Below the pieces are notes generated by a model that was not told the origin of the DNA, did not search any database, and saw only the letters and a program-made list of their open reading frames with translations. The translations under genes and the position numbers were made by a program. From assembly GCA_001295935.1 (NCBI GenBank), contig LJHX01000009.1, positions 1-59,007 of the forward strand: a DNA stretch of 59,007 nt. Reading direction: 5' to 3'. Position 1 is the first letter of the stretch, and each line of letters opens with the position of its first letter. Source of the stretch: an alpha proteobacterium AAP81b (GTDB taxonomy: Bacteria > Pseudomonadota > Alphaproteobacteria > Sphingomonadales > Sphingomonadaceae). Of the stretch, positions 1 to 7,824 are shown piece after piece.

Positions 1-21
1 CCCTCCCCACAGGGGGGAGGG
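1..21. terminator. GC-rich hairpin at window edge, downstream of apaG
   Basis: An 8-bp perfect stem (1-8 with 14-21) lies just past the apaG stop codon. It could end the metZ-apaG transcript, which runs leftward. The sequence that would carry a U-tract lies outside the window, so this is only a candidate. Confidence 0.3.
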
Positions 22-38
22 AAAGCGTAGCACCCCCC

Positions 39-434
39 TCATTGCCGCGGGCCTTCCAGCCGGAACAACGGGATCGTCGCGTTGAAGGCGGCGGTCGCGG
101 TGCGCATGGCGTAATGGCCGTGCATCGTCCCCGACGGCGTTACCAGTGGGCAGCCCGAGACATAGTCATAAGCCGCCGCCGGCGCGATGACCGGCTGCTG
201 GCCGACAACGCCGGGGCCATCGACCTGCTCGGTCCGCCCCTCGCCATCGGTGATCACCCAGTTGCGCGCGACGATCTGGACGGGCTCGCCGCCATGGTTC
301 TCGACGCGGACATGATAGGCCCAGACAAAGCGCGGCTCGGCGGGGTCGGACTGGTCCGCCAGATAATGTGGCGCCACCCGCACGATGATGCTGCCCGCCC
401 CGAAGGCCGTTATCGCGGCATAGGGGAAGACCAT
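39..434 (-). CDS. apaG: ApaG protein (Co2+/Mg2+ efflux-associated, ApaG/DUF525 domain)
   Basis: This 131-residue protein is a single ApaG domain, an immunoglobulin-like beta sandwich of the usual length (about 125-130 aa). Visible family signatures are FVWAYHVRVENHG near residue 37, LVxRNWxITDGEG-type VARNWVITDGEGRTEQV near 55-71, and the C-terminal GTMHGHYAM near 102. ApaG is a cytosolic protein; it has been linked genetically to divalent-cation handling and Ap4A levels, but its biochemical role is not firmly settled. It lies 11 bp downstream of metZ on the same strand, so the two are probably co-transcribed, an arrangement common in alphaproteobacteria. The start at 434 was chosen because domain homology begins there; the frame stays open upstream only as the antisense shadow of metZ. 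Confidence 0.93.
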   Translation of the reverse strand: MVFPYAAITAFGAGSIIVRVAPHYLADQSDPAEPRFVWAYHVRVENHGGEPVQIVARNWVITDGEGRTEQVDGPGVVGQQPVIAPAAAYDYVSGCPLVTPSGTMHGHYAMRTATAAFNATIPLFRLEGPRQ

Positions 435-445
435 CGCGGCGCTGC

Positions 446-1651
446 TCACAGCCCGGCCCTGGCCAGCGCCTGGCCGAGATCGTCGATGACGTCGGCAACA
501 TCCTCGAGCCCGACCGACAGCCGCAACATGCCCTCGGTGATGCCCATTTCGGCGCGGACATCGGCCGAGACGCTGTAGTGGGTCGTGGAGGCGGGATGCG
601 TCATCAGCGTGCGTGAATCGCCGAGGTTGTTCGAAATGTCGATGAGTTCGAGGCCGTCGAGCAGGGCATGCGCCTGCTCGCGGCCTTCGGGCACGAAGAT
701 CGCGATGATCGTCCCGCCCGCCGCCATCTGGCGCATTGCCAGCGCGTGCTGGGGGTGGCTCGCCAGCCCCGGATAGCGCGTCGTCACGCGGCCTTCGAGG
801 AACGCCGCGACCTTTGCCGCATTCTCGCAAGCCCGCCGCACGCGCAGGTCGAGCGTCTCCAAGCTCTTCAGCACCACCCAGGCATTGAAGGGCGACAAAT
901 TCGGCCCAGTGTGCCGCGCGAAGGGCAGATAGACGTCGTTCATCCACGCCGCGCTGCTGCACACCGCCCCGGCGAGCACCCGGCCCTGGCCGTCCATCAA
1001 CTTCGTCGCCGAATGGCAGACAACATCGGCGCCAAGCTCGATCGGCCGCTGCAGCACCGGGGTGGCGAAGGCATTGTCGACGACGATTGTCGCGCCGGCA
1101 TCGTGGCCGATCTCGGCGATGGCGCGGATATCGGCGATCTCCAGCCCCGGATTGGACGGCGTTTCGAGGAAGAAGGCCCTGGTATTGGGCCGCCTCGCCC
1201 GCGCCCAGGCGTCGACATCGGCGGCATCGACTGTCGTCGTCGTGATGCCGAAGCGCGGCAGGATGGTATCGACGAGCACCCGGCACGACCCGAACAGCGC
1301 CTTGCCGGCGACGAGGTGATCGCCCGCCGAAAGCTGGCACAGCAGCGCGGCCGACATCGCCGCCATGCCGGTGGCGGTGGCCCGCGCCGCCTCGGTGCCT
1401 TCGAGCAGCGCGATGCGCTTTTCGAGCATCTCGACCGTCGGGTTCTGCAGCCGGCTGTAGGTCATCCCCGGCGCCTCGCCGCGGAAGCGTGCCGCCGCCT
1501 CGCCGGCGCTGTCATAGGCATAGCCCGAGGTCAGGAAGATCGCTTCCGACGTTTCGCCGAAATCGCTGCGCGCCGTGCCGCCGCGCACGGCGCGCGTCGC
1601 GGGGCGCCATTTGGCGGTGATGGCGGGGTCCTGGCCGGCGGTACGTTTCAT
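446..1651 (-). CDS. metZ: O-succinylhomoserine sulfhydrylase
   Basis: This 401-residue PLP enzyme belongs to the Cys/Met metabolism fold-type I family. It makes homocysteine from O-succinylhomoserine (or the O-acetyl ester) and sulfide, the direct-sulfhydrylation route of methionine synthesis. Seen in sequence: the YSRLQNPT phosphate-binding motif (65-72), VVDNAFATPVL (190-200), and the PLP lysine K217 in SATKLMDGQGR, where DGQGR is typical of MetZ. The C-terminal part carries the usual SRTLMTHPASTTH motif. The length is normal for the family. The start at 1651 fits the conserved N-terminus; upstream in-frame sequence is arginine/glycine-rich filler antisense to the neighbouring gene. It pairs functionally with metX and metW at the other end of the window. 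Confidence 0.95.
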   Translation of the reverse strand: MKRTAGQDPAITAKWRPATRAVRGGTARSDFGETSEAIFLTSGYAYDSAGEAAARFRGEAPGMTYSRLQNPTVEMLEKRIALLEGTEAARATATGMAAMSAALLCQLSAGDHLVAGKALFGSCRVLVDTILPRFGITTTTVDAADVDAWARARRPNTRAFFLETPSNPGLEIADIRAIAEIGHDAGATIVVDNAFATPVLQRPIELGADVVCHSATKLMDGQGRVLAGAVCSSAAWMNDVYLPFARHTGPNLSPFNAWVVLKSLETLDLRVRRACENAAKVAAFLEGRVTTRYPGLASHPQHALAMRQMAAGGTIIAIFVPEGREQAHALLDGLELIDISNNLGDSRTLMTHPASTTHYSVSADVRAEMGITEGMLRLSVGLEDVADVIDDLGQALARAGL

Positions 1652-1681
1652 GGCGCCGGGATAGCCGCCGGCCGGCGTTGC

Positions 1682-1713
1682 GGCAATGCAGGCGGCATTG
1701 CGGCCGGCAATGC
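1682..1713. repeat. Inverted GCAATGC/GCATTGC elements upstream of metZ
   Basis: The 168-bp divergent spacer between metZ and the glycoside hydrolase contains GCAATGC (1683-1689), its inverse GCATTGC (1695-1701) and GCAATGC again (1707-1713). The set could be a regulator site or a small hairpin. No known SAM riboswitch pattern was recognised here. Confidence 0.3.
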
Positions 1714-1819
1714 AGCGAGCGAAACCGGTAAAGCCGCGCCAACCATTCAGCCGCCTCAGCCCGCCGCCACCGCGGCCGTTGCCTTTGCCGTCCCCCTCCC
1801 CCGCCAAGGACCCGCCCCG

Positions 1820-3499
1820 ATGTTCCCCGTTGCTTCCCGCCGCGCGCTTGCCGCGGCGCTTTGCCTTGCCGCGCCCGCCACCGCCGCGCCGCTGTCCCTC
1901 GGCACCAACACGCATTTCGGCCAGGGCTGGCCGACGCGCGCCTGGGATGCCGTCGCGCTGACCACCGCCGCCACCATCCGCGAAGGCGCGCGCTGGCCGC
2001 TGATCGAAACCACCCCCGGCAGCTATACCTTCACCGACAAGACCGTCGGTCACCTCGATCGCCTCTGCGCCGCCGGTCGCAAGGTCATCCTCGTCACCAA
2101 GCTGCAGAACCCGATCTATGACGACGGCAATGTCGTCGCGTCATCAGGCGCGCGCGATGCCTTCGGCAACTACCTCGCGGCGATGGCCAGCCGCTATCGC
2201 AACTGCCTCGTCGCCATCGAAATCGGCAATGAAGTCAATGCCGGCAAGATCGCCGCGCTCGATCCGCACCGCTTCTATGTTAACATCCTGAAGGCGATCT
2301 ACCCCAAGATCAAGGCGGCGGCGCCGGCGGTGCAGGTGCTCGGCGCGTCGTCGAACACCGTCGCCACCGGCTATATCCGCGATCTCGCCAAGGTCGGGCT
2401 GATGGACTGGGTCGATGGCATCGCCATCCACCCCTATCGCCGCGACCCGGTCAACGTCGATTGGGAACTCGCCCGCCTCAACAATGCGATGGTCGCCGCC
2501 GGCAAGAAAAAGCCGATCTGGATCACCGAATTCAGCAAATTCTTCGCCGACGCCGGCGAGGCTTCGGACTTCCTCGCCAAGATGGCGGTGATGATGAACG
2601 CCAGCGGCATCGAGCAGGCGCAATGGTATGTGCTGATGGACTTCAGCAGCGTCGGCACCATGGGGCAATATGAGCGCACCGGCGGCACCACCGCCGCCGG
2701 CAAGGCCTTCGACTATTTCCAGACCCAGGTGCTGCCGCGCGGCACCGCCACCCGCGTCGCCAGCGCCGACCCGACCCTGTTCCATTATCGCCTCGGCGCC
2801 GACCGCCAAATCCTCTGGACGACCAACCCGCGCACCATCGCCGTCACCGGCGCCACCGCCCTCCGCAACACCAAGGGCGAGGCGATCGCCCTGCCGGCGC
2901 GCCTCGGCAACGAACCGATCGTCGTCGAAGGCAACGCCACCGTCACCCTCGGCGAAGGCGATACCGTCGCCGACTCCCTCGTCAGCTACGGCCGCGCCCC
3001 GTGGAGCTACTTCGGCCAGCGCCTCAACAACCCCACCCGCACCCTCGAAGTCATCGACTGGAAGTGGACGAGCTTCATCTCCTACCCCTTCATGCGGCCG
3101 AGCGGCATCAACCAGCTCGCCTGGGTGACGGGCGGCGGCATCAAGGCGCCGATCACCCTGACCATGCGCTACACCGCGCCAACGGCGGGCAATTTCGTCG
3201 CCGTCGCCTGCGTCGGCTACAAGAGCAACACCGCCGGCATCGCCTTCGAGATGAAGCGCGGCGCCACCACCCTCGTCACCCGAACGATCGGCGCCGAAAG
3301 CCTGCGCCTGACCGCGCCGGTAACCCTCGCCGCCGGTGGCACCGTCGACTTCATCACCAGGCCCGCCGCGCGCGGCGAAGTGCACAATTACTGGTACCGC
3401 TACCGCCTGGTGAAAGCCGGCACGCCGCTGCCCAACTGCCCGCTGCCCGGCAGCAGCACCGACGACCCCGATTGGCACGCCGACGATACCGGCGTTTGA
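1820..3499 (+). CDS. Secreted clan GH-A glycoside hydrolase with C-terminal accessory region
   Basis: The 559-residue protein starts with a signal peptide (basic RR at 7-8, hydrophobic core, cleavage after about TAA-A at 20-23). It then carries a TIM-barrel glycosidase domain. The candidate acid/base is E138 in VAIEIGNEVN and the candidate nucleophile is E237 in KPIWITEFSK; this NE/TEF pair is the clan GH-A pattern. The distance between the two glutamates and the short barrel suggest a GH39/GH5-like subfamily, but the exact family and substrate cannot be assigned. Residues beyond about 300 form a beta-rich domain of unknown role that may bind carbohydrate. The protein should act in the periplasm or outside the cell. 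The ATG at 1820 was chosen because it gives a clean signal peptide. It is transcribed divergently from metZ and convergently with the next gene. Confidence 0.8.
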   Translation: MFPVASRRALAAALCLAAPATAAPLSLGTNTHFGQGWPTRAWDAVALTTAATIREGARWPLIETTPGSYTFTDKTVGHLDRLCAAGRKVILVTKLQNPIYDDGNVVASSGARDAFGNYLAAMASRYRNCLVAIEIGNEVNAGKIAALDPHRFYVNILKAIYPKIKAAAPAVQVLGASSNTVATGYIRDLAKVGLMDWVDGIAIHPYRRDPVNVDWELARLNNAMVAAGKKKPIWITEFSKFFADAGEASDFLAKMAVMMNASGIEQAQWYVLMDFSSVGTMGQYERTGGTTAAGKAFDYFQTQVLPRGTATRVASADPTLFHYRLGADRQILWTTNPRTIAVTGATALRNTKGEAIALPARLGNEPIVVEGNATVTLGEGDTVADSLVSYGRAPWSYFGQRLNNPTRTLEVIDWKWTSFISYPFMRPSGINQLAWVTGGGIKAPITLTMRYTAPTAGNFVAVACVGYKSNTAGIAFEMKRGATTLVTRTIGAESLRLTAPVTLAAGGTVDFITRPAARGEVHNYWYRYRLVKAGTPLPNCPLPGSSTDDPDWHADDTGV

Positions 3500-3527
3500 G
3501 GAGAACCAGGAAGGGGGCCTCCGGCGG

Positions 3528-3544
3528 GCAGGGCTGAGCCCTGC
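3528..3544. terminator. Compact hairpin between convergent genes
   Basis: GCAGGGCT (3528-3535) and AGCCCTGC (3537-3544) form a near-perfect palindrome between the converging glycoside hydrolase and deacylase genes. It may stop transcription from both sides. No clear U-tract follows it on either strand. Confidence 0.35.
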
Positions 3545-3587
3545 ACCCATTTGTTGGGCGTGGCTCCGATGTGCCCGGGCGCACGGC

Positions 3588-5315
3588 TTACGCCGGCGCC
3601 GGCTGCGCCCCCCGCACCAGCCGGCCCGGCAACGCCCCGGTGGCGGCGCCGTCGCGATAGGTGACGGCGCCGCTCTTGATGGTGACGCGATAGCCATCGG
3701 CGCGCTGGCTGAGGCGCTTGCCGCCGGCGGGCAGGTCGCGCGCCATCACCGGCGCGTGGAGGCGCAGGGCGGCGAGGTCGATGATGTTGAGATCGGCCTT
3801 GTAGCCCGGCGCCAGCACGCCGCGATCGTGAAGCCCGACCGCCGCCGCCGGCCGCGAGGTCAGCGCGGCGATCGCTTCCGGCAACGCCACGCCGCCGCCG
3901 ACGCGGGCATCGCGGACATAATGTTCGAGCCAGAAGGTCGGGAAGCTCGCATCGCAGATCAGGCCATAGTGCGCGCCGCCATCGCCGAGCCCGAGAACGG
4001 CATTGGGATGCGCGCACATCTCGGCGGCGGCGAGCAGGTTGCCGTCGCGATAATTCGCCCCCGGCAGGAACAGGATTGCCCGCCCCTCGTCGTCGAGCAG
4101 GCGATCATAGGCGAATTCGGCGACGCTCACCCCGGCGCGCGCCGCGCGGGCGTCGAGGCGATCCTCGGGCGCCGGATCATAGACCGGCGGATTGCCCATG
4201 ACGTAGCTCGCCGTCGAGGCCTCGACGATCTGCATCACGAAGGGGTTGCTATCGGCCGGCGCCTCGGCGAGCAGCTTCGCCCGCAGCGCCGGATCGCGCA
4301 TTGCCGCGACCTTCTCAGGCAGGGGCAGGTCGGCCAAGGGCCGGAAGCTCGGGTGCAGCGCGAAGGGGTGGAACGACAGGTCGAGCCCGAACAGCAGCCC
4401 GACGGGGCGCGGATAGACCTGGCCGGTGATGCGCACGCCATCGGCATTGGCCGCCTCCAGTCCGCGCAGGTAACGCCGCCAGCCATCCTCGTCGCCCGTC
4501 GCCATCTGCAGCAGGGTGAAGGACAGCGGGCGGCCGGCGGCTTCGGCGACGCGGCGCATCAGCCCGAGCTCGTCGTCGGCGTCGCCGAAGATGTCGGCGA
4601 TCAGCTGATAGACCCCGGCGCCGGCGTCGCGCAGCCCGGCGGCGAGCGCCAGCAGCTCGTCCTCGGGCGAATGCAGGCTCGGCGCCAGCTCGCCGGCGCG
4701 GGTGCGGTGCAGGATGTTGCGCGACGTGGTGACGCCGAGCGCCCCGGCGCGGATCGCTTGCGCCGTGAGCGCGCGCATCGCCGCAAGATCCTCGGCGGTC
4801 GGCGCCTCGCGCCGCGCCCCGCGCTCGCCCATCACATAAACGCGCAGCGCCGAGTGCGGCAGCTGCGCGGCGATATCGATATCGAGCCGCCGCGCATCGA
4901 GCGCGTCGAGATATTGCGGGAAGGTCTCCCAGTTCCACGGCAGCCCGGCGGTCATCACCACCTCGGGGATATCCTCGACCCCCTCCATCAGCCCGACGAG
5001 CATCGCGTGCTGATCGGGCCGACACGGCGCGAAGCCGACGCCGCAATTGCCCATGACGACGGAGGTGACGCCATGCCCCGACGACGGCGCCATCCGCGTC
5101 TCCCAGGTCGCCTGGCCGTCATAATGGGTATGGATATCGACGAACCCGGGGGTAACCAGCGCCCCGCCGGCATCGATCTCCTCGACACCGCGCCCGGCGA
5201 CGCTGCCGACGGCGACGATGCGATCCCCACTTATGGCGACATCGCCGATGCGCGCGGTACCGCCGCGGCCATCGTGGATTTCGCCGTTGCGGATGATGAG
5301 GTCGAAGTCGGCCAT
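3588..5315 (-). CDS. N-acyl-D-amino-acid deacylase (amidohydrolase family)
   Basis: This 575-residue amidohydrolase-superfamily enzyme removes the N-acyl group from N-acyl-D-amino acids. Evidence: the beta-sandwich start DLIIRNGEIHDGRG, the metal-binding GFVDIHTHYDGQ with H62 and H64, the NCGVGFAPCRP segment that holds the metal-bridging cysteine region of D-aminoacylases, and the late LGLGDGGAHYG and KADLNIIDL motifs. Length matches the larger amidohydrolase_3-type deacylases. The start at 5315 is backed by an AGGAGAG ribosome-binding site a few bases upstream. The protein is likely cytosolic, since no signal peptide is visible. Substrate range (D-amino acids or small peptides) is inferred from the family only. 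Confidence 0.85.
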   Translation of the reverse strand: MADFDLIIRNGEIHDGRGGTARIGDVAISGDRIVAVGSVAGRGVEEIDAGGALVTPGFVDIHTHYDGQATWETRMAPSSGHGVTSVVMGNCGVGFAPCRPDQHAMLVGLMEGVEDIPEVVMTAGLPWNWETFPQYLDALDARRLDIDIAAQLPHSALRVYVMGERGARREAPTAEDLAAMRALTAQAIRAGALGVTTSRNILHRTRAGELAPSLHSPEDELLALAAGLRDAGAGVYQLIADIFGDADDELGLMRRVAEAAGRPLSFTLLQMATGDEDGWRRYLRGLEAANADGVRITGQVYPRPVGLLFGLDLSFHPFALHPSFRPLADLPLPEKVAAMRDPALRAKLLAEAPADSNPFVMQIVEASTASYVMGNPPVYDPAPEDRLDARAARAGVSVAEFAYDRLLDDEGRAILFLPGANYRDGNLLAAAEMCAHPNAVLGLGDGGAHYGLICDASFPTFWLEHYVRDARVGGGVALPEAIAALTSRPAAAVGLHDRGVLAPGYKADLNIIDLAALRLHAPVMARDLPAGGKRLSQRADGYRVTIKSGAVTYRDGAATGALPGRLVRGAQPAPA

Positions 5316-5467
5316 GGTGCTCTCCTGCGGATGGGGGGATAGCACTGGGTGGCTGGGAGTGCACTTGGTGGTATGGGGAGTGGGAACGTGGCGACGCACC
5401 GGGGAGGGCGGGCGTTCTGCATAGCCAAAGCACAAAACTACATATCACAGATTACTCAAACATCAGG

Positions 5468-7198
5468 CTAGCCGCGTCTCCGACGTAAACGAGCCAGTTT
5501 TGCTTTTGCAATGATGGCGGCAAAGGCTACTGCACTATCTGCGGACTCGGTCTGGTCTAACACCAGGTTAAATACACGCCCAAGTGTAAGGTCGTCGAAT
5601 TCTCCACGAATCACAACATCTGTCCAGTAGTCGATTCCTGATTTTCTAATTGCACTGCTAGATACATTTTGTTGCTCGGCAAACGCTCGGGAATCTCTGT
5701 GGCCCTCGAAAAGACTTGCCTGAGACTCTGCCACCGTTGCTATAGATTTCTTTTGCATCGCAGCCTGTCGTTCTCCGGGTAGCTGAGAGTTATCAAGTCT
5801 GCCCTTGGCCGTCACACTACGCTTTGCCAAAATAGTCTGGCCAAAGGAAAGCTTAAACCACTGCCACACAGCATCCCCCGCCACATACTCAGAGCCGATC
5901 GGTTGAATGGCTCCAAGACCTGCTATGGCAAAGCCATTTTCATCAAACCCTATCGAAGCGGTTTGGCGAGCGGGCGGTGTCCATCGACCCAAATCAGGGT
6001 AGGTAAAGCTTTCTTGAGGCCGTCCGGCGGCAATGGCGGCGAGCCGAGATGCTTCTTGAGTAATGTACGCTCGGTCTTGCACATCCCACTCCGGCTTGCT
6101 CACATGCACGCACCCGAGAATCGCTCCCGCCATGGTTGCGATTGTATCGGTGTCGCTCTCGAGCTCGTTAGCTGACAGCGCAAGGGCTTCCTCTATGCTA
6201 CGATCTCGGTGAAGCCAAGCGAGGACTATAGCGGCGAGCGCTGTCTTAAAGCCTGATCCACGATATCGCTGCGTAAGGCACCCAATCTTTTGGAGAAACG
6301 TCCGGTAAGACGCGTAAGGGTTTTCTTCCAGAATGTCGCAAACAGCTCGAACATCTTCTCCTGCCTCCATCTGCATTTCTTGAATTGCAGAGACAATTGT
6401 TTGACCCGACTTGCTTTCCCAAGCAGTCTTCCAAAACGCTGCCAACTGAGGGTCCGCATCGATCAACGCTGGCACACGGCTAAATTCGTCGACAAAGACG
6501 AGCCAATCTGAGGGCCCAGGAACAGAGCGATACTGCAGCGCATCAGATAGACATAGTGCGTGGAAAATCGCGCCGCAGTAGCCGTGCGGGTGCCCATGTG
6601 TTACGAGAGCATCTCTCAGCACATTCGAAATCATCGATGCCCTAGACTTTTGGCTGGCGGCCCAAACATGGGGCTGAATACGCATTGCTGCACCATTACC
6701 GCCACCCATTACATATTGCTGACCGCCACTCTCAAAAAAGTTCGAGAACCAATTAACACTACGCTTGGAAAGATTGGTGGCCGCGGCCTTTGTGCCCAGC
6801 CCCGCACCTAGGGCGTAGCTAGGCCAGACAGTGATTTCAATCTTTGCAAAGGCCTCCACGTCGAACTCACCGTCGCCGCGAATAGCGCGACACACGGCAA
6901 GCCGGAGTTGCGTATCGTCAGAGTATGTGCCGGCAGGCAGATCGACGCGCGGCCCAGTGCGCCCGCCGATGATGCGCCGCCACTTGACAGGCGCGGAAAC
7001 GGTACCAATTCCCGTGCGATTCGCCACGCCAGATTCACCGCGGGCGAGTTCCGTCATCCAGCCGATCGCATCGCCTGCCGCCGCCCAAAGCGCGGAGCTG
7101 ACCACAGCCTCCTCGTGCGACCTTTGCTCGCGAAACGGGATAATCGTTGGATTCTCAGCGTTCAATTCTGCTTCCCAAGAAACTTCTGCGCCGACCAT
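5468..7198 (-). CDS. ADP-ribosylglycohydrolase (ARH/DraG-like) with long C-terminal extension
   Basis: The 576-residue protein has a full ARH fold in its first ~370 residues: GDAIG (42-46), the Mg-binding TYSDDTQL (91-98), GGGNGAAMR (165-173), VTHGHP (199-204) and the second metal motif SDTDTIA (348-354). These are the acidic residues that hold the two Mg2+ ions in ARH enzymes. The family removes ADP-ribose from modified targets. In this operon the likely job is to undo the modification made by the adjacent DarT-like enzyme, acting as antitoxin. Residues ~380-576 form an extension that I do not recognise; it may bind DNA or the toxin. The start overlaps the end of the DarT gene by 37 bp, implying coupled translation; a GAGG sits upstream of the chosen ATG. 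Base composition is foreign. Confidence 0.85.
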   Translation of the reverse strand: MVGAEVSWEAELNAENPTIIPFREQRSHEEAVVSSALWAAAGDAIGWMTELARGESGVANRTGIGTVSAPVKWRRIIGGRTGPRVDLPAGTYSDDTQLRLAVCRAIRGDGEFDVEAFAKIEITVWPSYALGAGLGTKAAATNLSKRSVNWFSNFFESGGQQYVMGGGNGAAMRIQPHVWAASQKSRASMISNVLRDALVTHGHPHGYCGAIFHALCLSDALQYRSVPGPSDWLVFVDEFSRVPALIDADPQLAAFWKTAWESKSGQTIVSAIQEMQMEAGEDVRAVCDILEENPYASYRTFLQKIGCLTQRYRGSGFKTALAAIVLAWLHRDRSIEEALALSANELESDTDTIATMAGAILGCVHVSKPEWDVQDRAYITQEASRLAAIAAGRPQESFTYPDLGRWTPPARQTASIGFDENGFAIAGLGAIQPIGSEYVAGDAVWQWFKLSFGQTILAKRSVTAKGRLDNSQLPGERQAAMQKKSIATVAESQASLFEGHRDSRAFAEQQNVSSSAIRKSGIDYWTDVVIRGEFDDLTLGRVFNLVLDQTESADSAVAFAAIIAKAKLARLRRRRG

Positions 7199-7824
7199 AC
7201 AACCTCGACGCCGGGCAAGCCAAACTCTTCCAACCAGCCAGCAACCGTATCCTGATGCTCTTCCTCGCGAACATAAACCCTCCGGAGGAATTCAGTCGAG
7301 ATTGACGCAGGGTAGAGCACCTCGGCCTGCTCACAGGTTGGCAGAGCGGCTGCACGGCTGCCACGATGCGCCCTCCAGGATGGCGGCTTTCTATCGATGA
7401 CCGGCGCGAAGAGAGCTATCAGTCCCGCAGGGCCGCGCTCTCGGCGGCACAGGTCGTAAGAGTTGTTCGTCGTCGCGAAAACGACATTCTCATGGGTCAT
7501 GATGACCGGATCGAACGACAGGATCACCCACCAGACATCCTTCTGAGAATGCCAACGCTGGGAGACGTCAAAATACCGCCGGTTGATCTCAGAGATAGAA
7601 AGATTTACAAAATCAAGCCAGTTATCGCTCTTGTCAAAAAAGGCACTTTCTTCCGGGCGAACGGCCGCATTTACATGCAATATGTGCTCAAGATAACTAT
7701 CAGCAGGGAGTCTGTAACGAGATTTTAAAGCTCCGCTAGCTAAGGTGCCGACGAGCCCCTTATTTGTAGTGAAATGTAAAATCTCACAGATACCCCTCTG
7801 GCTAACGATATCTCCTATTTTCAT
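7162..7824 (-). CDS. DarT-like DNA ADP-ribosyltransferase toxin (DUF4433)
   Basis: The 220-residue protein matches the DarT fold in size and motif order: an N-terminal EILHFT (NAD-binding His H17), a central FVNLSISEINRRYF, VWWVILSFDPVIM, VVFATTNNSY, and the late QAEVLYPASI with E168 as the expected catalytic glutamate. DarT enzymes use NAD+ to attach ADP-ribose to bases in single-stranded DNA, blocking replication; they act as toxins and in phage defence. Here the usual DarG macrodomain antitoxin is absent and an ADP-ribosylglycohydrolase follows directly. The start codon overlaps the helicase stop by 4 bp (ATGA). Family assignment is by motif recognition; whether thymine or guanine is the target cannot be read from sequence. 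Confidence 0.8.
   Translation of the reverse strand: MKIGDIVSQRGICEILHFTTNKGLVGTLASGALKSRYRLPADSYLEHILHVNAAVRPEESAFFDKSDNWLDFVNLSISEINRRYFDVSQRWHSQKDVWWVILSFDPVIMTHENVVFATTNNSYDLCRRERGPAGLIALFAPVIDRKPPSWRAHRGSRAAALPTCEQAEVLYPASISTEFLRRVYVREEEHQDTVAGWLEEFGLPGVEVVWSAQKFLGKQN

Noticed and set aside
1652-1819. SAM-II/SAM-type riboswitch upstream of metZ
   Set aside because: The conserved SAM-II core sequence and pseudoknot pattern were not seen; only short inverted GCAATGC elements are present. The 109-bp metX leader also shows no clear riboswitch.
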